This document shows, in pieces, positions 28,375-38,778 of a stretch of 64,000 bases of DNA (position 1 is its first letter; the number at the start of each line of letters is the position of its first letter). Below the pieces are notes generated by a model. It had not been told where the DNA came from, made no database searches, and saw nothing but the letters and a program-made list of their open reading frames with translations. Origin of the DNA: Mycolicibacillus parakoreensis. Its GTDB lineage: Bacteria > Actinomycetota > Actinomycetes > Mycobacteriales > Mycobacteriaceae. The position numbers were made by a program, and so were the translations under genes. Location of the stretch: positions 2,852,001 to 2,916,000 of the forward strand of contig NZ_CP092365.1 of NCBI RefSeq assembly GCF_022370835.2, written 5' to 3'.

Positions 28375-29067
28375 TCACGCCAGGCCCAATTCGCGCATGC
28401 GGGTGTCGTGGGTGTGTTGGATGCGGTCGAAAAACTCGGTCAGCTGGCCCAGTCCCCCGGTGCCGGCGAGCACCAGGTCGACCAGTTCGTCGCGTTCGGC
28501 CAGCACGTACTGCGCCCGGGTGATCGCCTCGCCCAACAGCCGGCGCGACCACAGCGCCAACCGGCTGTGCTGTTTGGTGCTGGCGGTCACCGCGGCGCGC
28601 ACCTCGGCGACGACGAACTGGGAATGCCCGGTCTGCGACAGCGCCTCGCGGACCACGTCGGCGGCCTCATCGGGCAGCGCATCGGCGATCTGCCGGTAGA
28701 AGTCCGCCGCCAACGCGTCGCCGAGATAGGTCTTGACCAGCGCCTCCAACCAGGTGCTCGGCATCGTCAGCCGGTGGTAGTCGTCGAGGGCGGCGGCGTA
28801 CCGCGTCATCGCCGGCACCACGTCGACACCGCGGCGCTCCAAGGTGTCGCGCAGCAGGTCGTAGTGGCGCATCTCGGCGGCCGCCATGCTCGCCATCGAG
28901 ATCCTGCCCCGCAGGTCGGGCGCCATCTTCGCCTCGTCGGTCAACCGGTAGAACGCCGCGATCTCGCCGTAGGCGAGCAGGGCGAACAACTCGTTGATCC
29001 CCGGATGGTCCGCCGACAACCGGGACGGCGCGCTGGTCATCTCATCGGGGGGTGGCAGGGCGTTCAT
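28375..29067 (-). CDS. ferritin-fold protein, MiaE-like (Rv3210c-like)
   Basis: The 230-residue helical protein has carboxylate/His positions typical of diiron four-helix bundles (AYGEIAAFYRL, AAAEMRHYDLL, ETGHSQF-like SQTGHSQFVV). It belongs to the family sometimes annotated as ferritin-like or tRNA hydroxylase-like. A diiron oxidase or hydroxylase role is plausible but unproven. TAGAGT 7 nt before the ATG suggests a leaderless transcript. It is divergent from rhlE. Confidence 0.78.
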   Translation of the reverse strand: MNALPPPDEMTSAPSRLSADHPGINELFALLAYGEIAAFYRLTDEAKMAPDLRGRISMASMAAAEMRHYDLLRDTLERRGVDVVPAMTRYAAALDDYHRLTMPSTWLEALVKTYLGDALAADFYRQIADALPDEAADVVREALSQTGHSQFVVAEVRAAVTASTKQHSRLALWSRRLLGEAITRAQYVLAERDELVDLVLAGTGGLGQLTEFFDRIQHTHDTRMRELGLA

Positions 29068-29425
29068 TGCTCACACTCTAAAGCGTCTCGGGCGCCGGTC
29101 ACCGCGGCGGCGACGTAGCCCGCGACCCCGCACCGCCGCACCCGGCCCGGTCGACCAGCTATGATGGTGGGCGATCGCGACGTTCCGCGCCGTGATCGAA
29201 AGAAATGTGCGTGCACTGGTCGGCCCATGCGGCCGGCACCGGTCGCCACCGCCGCGCGGGCGGCCCGTCCAGGTAGACCCCGTGTCGGAGTTGTCGTGCG
29301 GCCGGTGACGGACCTGGTGACCACCCCGGTGAAGGATCTGGGATCAGACGAGGTTTCCGGACTCGTGCGCGCTCGGACAGATAACGACCGCCACCGAGAT
29401 ACCGCGAAAGGCCGAACTTCTCCCC
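29068..29425. promoter_or_regulatory. divergent intergenic region with long rhlE leader
   Basis: These 358 bp hold no convincing gene. TATGAT at 29160-29165 is the best plus-strand -10, although no good -35 precedes it; use of it would give rhlE a leader of about 255 nt. The AT-richer patch near 29385-29402 could hold a nearer promoter. Long leaders are common for DEAD-box helicase genes in other bacteria. The minus-strand promoter of the ferritin-fold gene lies at the left end. Confidence 0.4.
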
Positions 29426-30937
<1,512 letters not shown>

Positions 30938-30960
30938 CCGGCGGGCTCGCGCGCCTCGCG

Positions 30961-32190
30961 ATGGTCGAACCCGAGCGCCGCACCACGGCCGACCTGGTGG
31001 CCGCCGCGACCATCGCGGTGGTGATCGCGCTGGCCGCCGCGGTGATCTGGTGGGTCAGCGACGCCCGCCACACCGACAGCCGGCCCGCAGCGGTCCCGGT
31101 GCCCCAGCCCACCCCGGCGGTGGCGGTGCCGGTGGGCCTGACCGAACTGTGGACGGCACCGAGCCCGGCGACCACCGGGCCGGTGTTGGTCGGCGGCACG
31201 GTGGTGACCGGCGACGGCGCGCAGATGAGCGGGCGGGACCCGCAGACCGGCGAGACCGTGTGGAGCTACCGGCGCGGTGCGGACCTGTGCGGCGTGTCGT
31301 GGGTGTACCGCTACGCGGTGGCCGTCTACCCGGACCGGCGGGGCTGCGGCCAGGCCAGCGCCATCGACGGGTCCACCGGCCGGCGCGGCCCGGCCCGCTC
31401 CAGCTACGCCGACAAGCAGGTGCGGCTGTCCTCCGACGGCACGATCCTGCTGTCGGCGGGGCGCACCCGGCTGGAGACGTGGCGGTCGGATCTGGTGCGC
31501 ACCCTGTCCTACGGCGAGATCGACGCCCGGGTGAAACCGTCGGCGCGGGGGCTCGACAGCGGGTGCACCCTGGGCTCGGCCGCGGCCAGCGCCGCGGCGG
31601 TGTCGGTGCTCGAGTCCTGCGCCGACCGCGACGAGCTGTCCCTGACGCTGCTGCGCCCCGGCAAGGACGAGGACGAACCCGAGCAGCGCGACGTGCCGCT
31701 GCCCGATGCCGGTCCCGAGTCGACGGCGCGGGTGCTGGCCGTCGTCGACACCACCACCGCGGTCTACCTGCCCGGCCCGCACCCGCAGGTGGCGGTGATC
31801 GACGAGACCGGCGCCACGGTGACCTCGACCGCCCTGCGCGCCGCCCCGACCGAGGCGGCCCTCGACGCGGTGGCGGTGTCGCGGCCCGGCAACCTGGTCA
31901 CCTGGTGGACCGGCGACGCGGTGGCGGTGTTCGACAGCGCCGACCTGACCTACCGCTACACCCTCGGCGCGACCGCGGACACCGGAGTGCCGCTGGGGCC
32001 GGCGACGATGATGGCCGACCGGTTGCTGGTCCCGGTCGCCGCCGGCATCGCGGTCTATCACCCCGACACCGGCACCCATGAACGCACGATCACGCTGAGC
32101 CGCGCACCCGGCGCGGTGGCGATCGTCCCGGCGGTCTCGGGCTCGCAGGTTCTCGAACAACGCGGCGACTCCCTGGTCGCGCTGGGCTGA
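30961..32190 (+). CDS. membrane-anchored beta-propeller-like protein (Rv3212-like)
   Basis: The 409-residue protein starts with one membrane helix (about residues 12-33), then a Pro/Val linker and a repeated beta pattern with PQQ-like blades (DPQTGETVWSYRR, VYHPDTGTHERTI). The domain would lie outside the membrane. Function is not known. It is co-directional with rhlE, 23 nt downstream, and this pairing is conserved in mycobacteria. The ATG has no strong ribosome site. Confidence 0.8.
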   Translation: MVEPERRTTADLVAAATIAVVIALAAAVIWWVSDARHTDSRPAAVPVPQPTPAVAVPVGLTELWTAPSPATTGPVLVGGTVVTGDGAQMSGRDPQTGETVWSYRRGADLCGVSWVYRYAVAVYPDRRGCGQASAIDGSTGRRGPARSSYADKQVRLSSDGTILLSAGRTRLETWRSDLVRTLSYGEIDARVKPSARGLDSGCTLGSAAASAAAVSVLESCADRDELSLTLLRPGKDEDEPEQRDVPLPDAGPESTARVLAVVDTTTAVYLPGPHPQVAVIDETGATVTSTALRAAPTEAALDAVAVSRPGNLVTWWTGDAVAVFDSADLTYRYTLGATADTGVPLGPATMMADRLLVPVAAGIAVYHPDTGTHERTITLSRAPGAVAIVPAVSGSQVLEQRGDSLVALG

Positions 32191-32202
32191 CCGGTCCGCG
32201 GA

Positions 32203-33003
32203 CTACCCCTGCGGGGTGAACGTGGGCAGCGGCGCGCCGGTTTTCCAGTACTTCAGCAGCACCTCGGCCAACTCCCGGTAGGCGGCCGCCCCCTTGTTCT
32301 TGCGGGCCGCGAGCACCGAGGACCCCGACGCGCTGGCCTCGGCGAACCGCACCGTGCGCGGGATCGGCGGGGCCAGCACCGCCAGGTCGTAGCGATCGGC
32401 GATGTCGAACAGCACGTCGCGGCCGTGGGTGGTGCGCGAGTCGTACAGGGTCGGCAGGGTGCCCAGCAGCCGCAGCTCCGGGTTGGTGATCTGCTGGACG
32501 TCGCTGACCGTGCGCAGCAACTGGCCCACCCCGCGGTGCGCCAGCGTCTCGCACTGCAGCGGCACGATCACCTCGTCGGCGGCCGTCAGCCCGTTGAGGG
32601 TCAACACCCCCAGCGACGGCGGGCAGTCGACGAGCACCACATCGAAGCGGTCACCGAGTTTGGCCAGGGCGCGTTTGAGTGCGTACTCACGGCCCGCCCG
32701 CATCAACAGCATCGCCTCCGCGCCGGCGAGATCGATGTTGGCCGGCAGCAGCGTCATCCCCTCCGGGGTGTCCACCAGCGCGGTGTCGGGCTCCACGTCG
32801 CCGAGCAGCACCTCGTGGATGGAGACCGGCAGCGTGTCGGGATCGGTGCCCAGCGAGAAGGTCAGGCAGCCCTGCGGGTCGAGGTCGACGAGCAGCACCC
32901 GGTGGCCCTGGTCGGCGATCGCCGCCCCCAGCGAAGCCACCGTCGTCGTCTTGGCCACCCCGCCCTTCTGGTTGGCCACCGCCAACACCCGCATCCGTGT
33001 CAC
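32203..33003 (-). CDS. ParA/Soj-family ATPase, orphan (Rv3213c-like)
   Basis: The 266-residue protein has the deviant Walker A of ParA proteins (NQKGGVAKTTTVASLG), the switch region DLDPQGCLTFSLG and DCPPSLGVLTLNGL. There is no ParB partner or parS-like site near it, so it is an orphan ParA probably not dedicated to chromosome partition. The GTG start is followed two codons later by ATG. It is divergent from the gpm2-like gene. Confidence 0.88.
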   Translation of the reverse strand: MTRMRVLAVANQKGGVAKTTTVASLGAAIADQGHRVLLVDLDPQGCLTFSLGTDPDTLPVSIHEVLLGDVEPDTALVDTPEGMTLLPANIDLAGAEAMLLMRAGREYALKRALAKLGDRFDVVLVDCPPSLGVLTLNGLTAADEVIVPLQCETLAHRGVGQLLRTVSDVQQITNPELRLLGTLPTLYDSRTTHGRDVLFDIADRYDLAVLAPPIPRTVRFAEASASGSSVLAARKNKGAAAYRELAEVLLKYWKTGAPLPTFTPQG

Positions 33004-33109
33004 TCACGCCCTCCTCCGCGCGTCGTGCCGTGCCGCGTCGCGGCCCCGACTGCCATCCTGACATGCCCACCGGTGGTCGCGCCCGATGGTTGCGGCACAA
33101 TCGGTTCCC

Positions 33110-33724
33110 GTGGACACCGCGCAGCCACCGCCGCAGCGGCGCCTGCTGCTGCTGCGCCACGGCCAGACCGAGTGGTCGAAGACCGGCCAGCACACCGGGA
33201 GCACCGATCTGGCGCTCACCGCGACCGGCCGTGCTCAGGCGACGGCGCTGACCACGGTGCTGCGTCGCCTCCACCTCGCCGACCCGATCGTGCTCGCCAG
33301 TCCCCGGCGTCGCGCGGTGCACACCGCCGAATTGGCCGGGCTGACGATCACCGAGACCACCGAGCTGCTCGGGGAATGGGACTACGGCGCCTACGAGGGG
33401 CTGACCACCACCCAGATCCGCCGCACGGTGCCCGACTGGTTGGTCTGGACCCACGGCTGCCCCGACGGCGAGTCTCTCGCCGAGGTCCGGGCCCGCGCCG
33501 ATCGCGCGGTGGCGCTGGCGCACGCGCAGCCGGCGCACCGCGACGTGGTGTTCGTCGGCCACAGCCACTTCTCGCGGGCGGTGATCACCCGCTGGTTGGG
33601 CCTGCCCCTGGCCGACGGGACCCATTTCGCGATGCCGCCCGCCTCGGTCGCCGTCGCCGGTTTCGAGCACGGCCTGCCCCAGCTCGCCGCGCTGGGCCTC
33701 ACCGGCGGCCGCGACGATGACTGA
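33110..33724 (+). CDS. gpm2: histidine phosphatase (Rv3214/gpm2-like)
   Basis: The histidine-phosphatase fold is shown by LLLRHGQTEWS at the N-terminus, the second catalytic region EWDYGAYEGLT and the late catalytic histidine in VGHSHFSRAVITRW. The M. tuberculosis homologue, annotated as phosphoglycerate mutase 2, is reported to be an acid phosphatase. I prefer GTG at 33110 (204 residues; CACAAT lies 8 nt upstream) over ATG at 33086. The stop overlaps the entC start by 8 nt, so the two genes are coupled. Confidence 0.82.
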   Translation: MDTAQPPPQRRLLLLRHGQTEWSKTGQHTGSTDLALTATGRAQATALTTVLRRLHLADPIVLASPRRRAVHTAELAGLTITETTELLGEWDYGAYEGLTTTQIRRTVPDWLVWTHGCPDGESLAEVRARADRAVALAHAQPAHRDVVFVGHSHFSRAVITRWLGLPLADGTHFAMPPASVAVAGFEHGLPQLAALGLTGGRDDD

Positions 33725-34814
33725 ACCGGCGTTCGTGCTCGCCGGCCCCCGCGAGGCGCTGATCGTGCCCGAGGCGGCCCAGCGGTATGCGACGGCGACC
33801 GCCGCGCAGTCCGCGCTGCGCTCCGGGCAGGCCCGGATAGTGGTGGGCGCGTTGCCGTTTCACCCCGAAGCGGCCACCGCCCTGATGAGCCCGGCGACGA
33901 TGCAGCGCCGCGAGCGGCTGCCGGACTGGGGCGGCGATCCGCTGCCGGCGGTGCGGGTCACCGCGGCGGAGCCCGCGCTGGACGAGCATCGCCGACGGGT
34001 GGCCGCGGCGGTGGGCGCGCTGCGCGCCGACGGCGCCACCTTGCACAAGGTGGTGTTGGCCCGGGCGCTGCGGCTGCGCGCCGCCGCACCGCTGGACGCC
34101 CGCGCGGTGCTGGCCCGGCTGGTGGCCGCCGACCCCACCGGCTACGGGTATCTGGTCGACCTGTCGGCGACCGGGCCCGGCCACGCCGGCGGCGTGCTGG
34201 TGGGGGCCAGCCCCGAGTTGCTGGTGACCCGCTGCGGGGCGACGGTGACCGCCCGCCCGTTCGCCGGCTCCGCGCCGCGCCACCACGACCCGCAGCACGA
34301 TCGGCGCAGCGGGGCCGCGCTGGCCGCCTCCGGCAAGGACCGCCACGAGCACCGGCTGGTGATCGAGACCATGGCCGCGGTGCTGCGGCCGTTCTGCACC
34401 GACCTGCAGATCACCGCCGCCCCGCAGCTGAGCCGGACCGCCACGCTGTGGCATTTGAGCACCCCGATTCGGGGTCGGCTGCGCCGCGCCGCCACCAGCG
34501 CCCTGGATCTGGCGCTGGCCCTGCACCCGACCCCGGCGGTCGGCGGGGTGCCGACCGGCGAGGCGCTCACGTTCATCGACCGGGTCGAGGCCGACCGGGG
34601 TTTCTACGCCGGGGCCACCGGGTGGTGCGACGCCGAGGGCGACGGCCGCTGGGTGGTGTCGCTGCGCGGCGCGGAGCTCGACGCCGACCGGCGCGGGATC
34701 GTCGCCCGCGCCGGTGGGGGCATCGTGGCCGAATCCGACCCCGACGACGAGGTCGCCGAGACCACCGCGAAGTTCGGCGCGATCCTCAACGCGTTGTCGG
34801 TGCCGCCGGGGTGA
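33717..34814 (+). CDS. entC: isochorismate synthase
   Basis: The 365-residue protein shows the chorismate-using enzyme core: LHKVVLARALRL, PFAGSAPR, SGKDRHEHRLVIETM, LWHLSTPIRGRL, HPTPAVGGVPT and GFYAGATGWCD, ending with IVARAGGGIVAESDPDDEVAET. It converts chorismate to isochorismate for salicylate-based siderophores or menaquinone. The ATG overlaps the preceding gene. No siderophore genes follow, since the ectoine operon converges on it from the right. Confidence 0.92.
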   Translation: MTEPAFVLAGPREALIVPEAAQRYATATAAQSALRSGQARIVVGALPFHPEAATALMSPATMQRRERLPDWGGDPLPAVRVTAAEPALDEHRRRVAAAVGALRADGATLHKVVLARALRLRAAAPLDARAVLARLVAADPTGYGYLVDLSATGPGHAGGVLVGASPELLVTRCGATVTARPFAGSAPRHHDPQHDRRSGAALAASGKDRHEHRLVIETMAAVLRPFCTDLQITAAPQLSRTATLWHLSTPIRGRLRRAATSALDLALALHPTPAVGGVPTGEALTFIDRVEADRGFYAGATGWCDAEGDGRWVVSLRGAELDADRRGIVARAGGGIVAESDPDDEVAETTAKFGAILNALSVPPG

Positions 34815-34849
34815 GCCCGACGACCTGCCGGGTCTGCGGGCCGGCGGCT

Positions 34850-35257
34850 CTAGTCGCCGGGGCCCGCCGACCGCGTGGCGCCGGCCGACCAGGCCACCGC
34901 CGCGGGGCTGAACAGCAACGCCAGCACCGCCAGCGCGACCACCGCGACGGTGATCCCGTAGCCCCACTGGTGCGAGCCGACCGCGACATACCAGGCCACC
35001 GGCAGCAACAACAGTTGGGTGAACACCGCGATGCCGCGCCCCCAGCGGTGCCCGCGCACCAACGCGATCCCGGCGGTGGCCACCCCCGCGCCGACGAGCA
35101 CGAACCACAGCGCGGTGCCGAACCCGTTGACCGTGCTCTGGTCGGCGCCGGCCAGTCCGCGCACCACCAGCACCGCCGCGGCGATCAGCGCCAGCGCGCC
35201 CTCACCGGCCACGACGAAACCCGCCTTGCGCACCCCTTCGGGGGCCAGCACACTCAC
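34850..35257 (-). CDS. four-helix integral membrane protein (Rv3217c-like)
   Basis: The 135-residue protein is almost entirely membrane-embedded, with hydrophobic segments at about 14-33, 48-67, 77-92 and 101-122. The GTG start overlaps the ectD stop (GTGA), so it is translationally coupled to the ectoine operon. In M. tuberculosis the homologue occupies the same neighbourhood without ect genes, so its link with ectoine may be secondary. Function unknown. Confidence 0.8.
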   Translation of the reverse strand: MSVLAPEGVRKAGFVVAGEGALALIAAAVLVVRGLAGADQSTVNGFGTALWFVLVGAGVATAGIALVRGHRWGRGIAVFTQLLLLPVAWYVAVGSHQWGYGITVAVVALAVLALLFSPAAVAWSAGATRSAGPGD

Positions 35258-36153
35258 AACGCCACGGTAGCGTGCGGGTCGCGGGCGCCGAGATACTCCG
35301 GGCGCGGCGCGGCTCCACAGAACGGGTCGGCGAGCTGGTTGTCCACCGAGTTGAACACCAGAAACACGTTCGACCGCGGCAGCGGGGTGATGTTGGAGCC
35401 CGAACCGTGCAGCAGGTTGGCGTCGAACCACAGCGCCGAGCCGGCCGGGCCGGTGAACTGGTCGATGCCGGCGCGGTCCACCTCCTTGACCAGGGTGTTC
35501 TGATCCGGGATCCCCATCTCCTGGCGCACCAGCGACGTCTCGTAGTGCTGCTCGGGGGTGGCGCCCACACACGGGTAGAACGTCTGGTGTGAGCCGGGGA
35601 TCAGCATCAGCGACCCGTTGTAGGGATAGTTGTCGGTCAACGCGATCGAGCAGGACACCGCGCGGATCTCGGCCATGCCGTCCTCGGCGTGCCAGGTCTC
35701 GAAGTCGGAGTGCCAGTAGAACCCGGTTCCGGTGAACCCCGGCATCATGTTGATCCGCGCCTGGTGGATGTAGACGTCGCCGCCGAGGATCTGGCGGGCG
35801 ATCGGCAGCACCGAGTCCAGCCGCACCACCTCGGCGACCAGGTCGCTGAGCAGGTGGGGGGCGAACACCGACCGGATGCCGCCACCGGGTTCGCGGATGA
35901 CCCGCGGATCGTCGTCGAGGACCGCGCCGAGGCGCTCCAGTTCGTGCTGCAACGGCCGGAGCCGATCCGCCGCGACGGTGCCGGGCCGGATCAGGTAGCC
36001 GTGGTCGTCGAAGCGCCGCAGTTCGCTGCGGCCCAGCGGTCCATCGTGGGCGGTTCCCCACACGGCCGGCTCAGCCCGCGGGACCGGACTAATCGCGTGG
36101 CCGAGTCGGGTGGGGTAACGGTCTTCGAGGCGGGTGAGTGTCGCCTGGGTCAT
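35254..36153 (-). CDS. ectD: ectoine hydroxylase
   Basis: The 299-residue Fe(II)/2-oxoglutarate dioxygenase carries the EctD signature FYWHSDFETWHAEDGM around residue 145; His and Asp of HSD are iron ligands, and the third ligand is the His of LLHGSGSN near residue 250. It converts ectoine to 5-hydroxyectoine. ATG at 36153 overlaps the ectC stop by 4 nt. Length agrees with the family. Confidence 0.97.
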   Translation of the reverse strand: MTQATLTRLEDRYPTRLGHAISPVPRAEPAVWGTAHDGPLGRSELRRFDDHGYLIRPGTVAADRLRPLQHELERLGAVLDDDPRVIREPGGGIRSVFAPHLLSDLVAEVVRLDSVLPIARQILGGDVYIHQARINMMPGFTGTGFYWHSDFETWHAEDGMAEIRAVSCSIALTDNYPYNGSLMLIPGSHQTFYPCVGATPEQHYETSLVRQEMGIPDQNTLVKEVDRAGIDQFTGPAGSALWFDANLLHGSGSNITPLPRSNVFLVFNSVDNQLADPFCGAAPRPEYLGARDPHATVAL

Positions 36154-36542
36154 GCCTGCGCAGCAGGGGCGGCGTAGGCGCCGGTCTCGTCGTGAACCTC
36201 CCGTCCGGTCACCGGGGGGTTGAACACACAGAGCATCCGCATCTGCTCGTCGCAGACGATGCGGTGCCGCTCATGGCCGTTGAGCAGGTACATCGACCCG
36301 GCGGCCAGCGGATAGTCGACACCGGTCTCCAGGTCGGTGAGGGTGCCCTTACCCTCCACCAGCCAGACCGCCTCGAAGTGGTGCTTGTAGTGGAATTCGT
36401 TGACCGACCCGGCTTCGATGGTGGTCTCGTGGAACGAGAACCCCACGCCGTCGTCGGCGAGGACGATCCGCTTGGAACGCCAGGCCTTATCCGCCACATC
36501 GCGGTCGGTGCCGGTGATCTCCTCGGTGGTGCGCACAATCAT
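36150..36542 (-). CDS. ectC: ectoine synthase
   Basis: The 130-residue cupin (MIVRTTEEITGTDRDV start, FHYKHHFEAVWLVEGKG core, GSMYLLNGHERHRI) matches EctC, which cyclises N-gamma-acetyl-diaminobutyrate to ectoine. It lies 19 nt after ectB and overlaps ectD, so the operon order is ectA-ectB-ectC-ectD. Confidence 0.97.
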   Translation of the reverse strand: MIVRTTEEITGTDRDVADKAWRSKRIVLADDGVGFSFHETTIEAGSVNEFHYKHHFEAVWLVEGKGTLTDLETGVDYPLAAGSMYLLNGHERHRIVCDEQMRMLCVFNPPVTGREVHDETGAYAAPAAQA

Positions 36543-36561
36543 CGGGGTACAGCTCCTCTCG

Positions 36562-37842
36562 TCAGGCCAGGGTCGTCGCGACGGCGTCGGCGATGATGTC
36601 CATGCCGTGCTCCAGGTCGTCGCGCGAGGTGGTCAGCGGGGGCAGCAGTTTGACGACCTCGTCGGAGGGTCCGCTGGTCTCCATCAGTACACCGCGGTCG
36701 AACGCCGCGCCACAGACGGTGCCGGCCGCGTCGGCCTGCTCGAAACGCAGCCCCTGGGCCATGCCCCGGCCCCGGGCGCGCACCCCGTCGTATTTCTTCG
36801 CGATCTCGTCGAGGCGCTCCCGCATGAAGTCGCCCTTGGCCGCGGTCTCGGTGGCGAACGCGGTGTCCGCCCAGTACGTCTCGATCGCCTTGGTGGCGGT
36901 GACGAACGACGGGTTCTGGCCCCGGAAGGTGCCGTTGTGCTCGCCGGGGGTCCACACGTCGAGGTCCCGACGGAACAGGGTCAGCGCCATCGGCAGCCCG
37001 TAGCCACTGATCGACTTGGACAGCGTGATGATGTCGGGCACGATGCCGGCCTCCTCGAAGCTGAAGAACGGCCCGGTGCGCCCACAGCCCATCTGCACGT
37101 CATCGACGATGAGCAGGATGTCGCGCTTGCGGCAGAGTTCGGCCAGCGCCTGCAGCCACTCCACCCGGGCCACGTTGAGCCCGCCCTCACCCTGCACGGT
37201 CTCCACGATCACCGCGGCCGGGCGGTTGAGCCCACTGCCGGAGTCGTCGAGCACCCGCTCGAACCACTGGAAGTCCTCGGTGACCCCGCCGAAGTAGTTG
37301 TCGTAGGGCATCGGGGTGGCATGCACCAGCGGGATCCCGGCACCGGCACGTTTCATGGAGTTCCCGGTGACCGACAGCGACCCCAGCGTCATCCCGTGGA
37401 ACGCGTTGGTGAAGCTGATGATCGACTCACGGTTGGTGACCTTGCGCGCCAGTTTCAGCGCCGCCTCCACGGCGTTGGTACCGGTGGGACCCGGGAATTG
37501 CACCTTGAAGTCCAGGTTGCGCGGCTGCAGGATCTGGGCGTTGAACGTCTCGAGGAAGTGCTGCTTGGCGACGGTGGCCATGTCCAACGAGTGCACGATC
37601 CCGTCGGAGGCCAGATACTCCATCAGCGGCTCCTTGAGCACCGGGTTGTTGTGCCCGTAGTTCAGCGCGCCGGCCCCGCCGAACAGGTCGAGGTAGCGGC
37701 GCCCGTCGGCGTCGGTGATCCACGAGCCGGTGGCGGTGGCCATCGTCGTCGGCCACCCCCGGCAGTAGCTGCGCACCTCGGATTCGACGTTGGTGAATAC
37801 GTCGGGAAGGTTGCTCTCGGTCATGCTGGTCAAGGTGGTCAT
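36562..37842 (-). CDS. ectB: diaminobutyrate-2-oxoglutarate aminotransferase
   Basis: The 426-residue class III PLP aminotransferase has LDLFGGAGALNYGHNNP, PGPTGTNAVEAALKLAR, the SFTNAFHGMTLGSL block, VDDVQMGCGRTG and the PLP lysine in LSKSISGYG. It makes L-2,4-diaminobutyrate from aspartate semialdehyde. ATG at 37842 has GGAGGA 4 nt upstream; the ATG at 37854 would contain that site within its own codons and is rejected. Confidence 0.96.
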   Translation of the reverse strand: MTTLTSMTESNLPDVFTNVESEVRSYCRGWPTTMATATGSWITDADGRRYLDLFGGAGALNYGHNNPVLKEPLMEYLASDGIVHSLDMATVAKQHFLETFNAQILQPRNLDFKVQFPGPTGTNAVEAALKLARKVTNRESIISFTNAFHGMTLGSLSVTGNSMKRAGAGIPLVHATPMPYDNYFGGVTEDFQWFERVLDDSGSGLNRPAAVIVETVQGEGGLNVARVEWLQALAELCRKRDILLIVDDVQMGCGRTGPFFSFEEAGIVPDIITLSKSISGYGLPMALTLFRRDLDVWTPGEHNGTFRGQNPSFVTATKAIETYWADTAFATETAAKGDFMRERLDEIAKKYDGVRARGRGMAQGLRFEQADAAGTVCGAAFDRGVLMETSGPSDEVVKLLPPLTTSRDDLEHGMDIIADAVATTLA

Positions 37843-37914
37843 GGGATCCTCCATTCGGTTACCCAGCAGGCGTTGTTCAAGATTTCCGGGCCGCTGAGGC
37901 CCGCGGACCGGACG

Positions 37915-38472
37915 CTAGGAATCCGGACCGTTCGGTAGGGGTTCGGTGATCGGGCCGATCCGCAGCATCGGTTCGGCCTCGTGGCTGCACTCGGCGTCGA
38001 GCAACTCGGCGCCGAAGCCCTCGTGTTCGGTGAGCGTGACCCCGTGCCGGCGGGCGAACGCCGCGAAGAACGCCCGGGAGGCCTCGTTGCTGGGGGTCAC
38101 GGTGGTCTCGACGGTCAGCGGGTGCCCGTGGCGGTCGGCGCGCACCCGGTGTGCCAGCGTGTCGAGCATGGCGCTGGCCAGCCCGGTGCCCTGCGCCGAA
38201 TCGGCGACCGCCACCTGCCAGACGAACAGCACCTCGGGGCGGTCCGGCGGGTGATACCCGGTGATGAAGCCGCAGAGCGTTCCGTCCCGCTCGGCGACGA
38301 TCGACGTGGCGGCAAAGTCGACCGCCATCAGCAGGTAGGCGTAGGTGGAGTTGACGTCGAGCACCTCCGTCGCGGCGGCGAGATCCCGCATGGCGATGGC
38401 ATCGGTGCCCGTCGGTGGGCGCAACGACTCCGCTCGCGCCCGCCGGCTCACGTTTTCCTCAGCGCGGTTCAT
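37915..38472 (-). CDS. ectA: diaminobutyrate acetyltransferase
   Basis: The 185-residue GNAT enzyme has LFVWQVAVADSAQGTGLASAM (acetyl-CoA loop) and VETTVTPSNEASRAFF, both typical of EctA, and LDVNSTYAYLLMAVDFA near the N-terminus. It performs the second step of ectoine synthesis. It heads the operon and is 72 nt before ectB. The N-terminal 20 residues are variable, and GTG at codon 8 is an alternative start. Confidence 0.96.
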   Translation of the reverse strand: MNRAEENVSRRARAESLRPPTGTDAIAMRDLAAATEVLDVNSTYAYLLMAVDFAATSIVAERDGTLCGFITGYHPPDRPEVLFVWQVAVADSAQGTGLASAMLDTLAHRVRADRHGHPLTVETTVTPSNEASRAFFAAFARRHGVTLTEHEGFGAELLDAECSHEAEPMLRIGPITEPLPNGPDS

Positions 38473-38778
38473 AACGAGTCAGCAGTCACCACAATCCGAA
38501 TCAGTCGTCAGTCATCAATCACGCGCAGTGTGTCGCTAGTGCGCGGTAGTTGCGCGGTAGTGCGTACGTACAACGACCGTATGCGCTCCGAAGTGCCCGA
38601 TCAAACCGCGCCCACCCGGCGCGTTGTCCGGTTACCCACAAATACACCCGATCAACCAGCGGATATGTCATCACCAACGAGTTAATAAGACTTTCTATCA
38701 ATGTTATCGAATCGTGATCTCATGCGCGCGAGTGTGACCCGGCTCGCGTGTGCACGGCGCGCTCTAGACTCGGCTGTC
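38473..38778. promoter_or_regulatory. ectoine operon promoter region
   Basis: This 306-bp gap is clearly AT-richer than its surroundings, especially at 38660-38715. On the ectA side it contains two abutting copies of TGCGCGGTAGT (38540-38561) followed by the palindrome GTACGTAC, which may be a regulator-binding region. A TAGACT -10 hexamer at 38765-38770 serves the divergent lipid-kinase-like gene. I cannot fix the ectA promoter itself. Confidence 0.5.
38540..38561. repeat. 11-bp direct repeat upstream of ectA
   Basis: TGCGCGGTAGT occurs twice in perfect tandem. Spacing of one helical turn and position about 70-90 bp before ectA suggest a binding site for a regulator, but it could be a chance duplication. 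Confidence 0.7.

Noticed and set aside
32203..33003. ParA gene as part of a chromosome partition locus
   Set aside because: No parB and no parS-like palindrome is visible nearby, and the neighbours are unrelated.
38701..38778. ATG at 38701 as the start of the lipid-kinase-like gene
   Set aside because: The extra 26 codons have no family similarity, and the TAGACT hexamer and the length both favour GTG at 38779.
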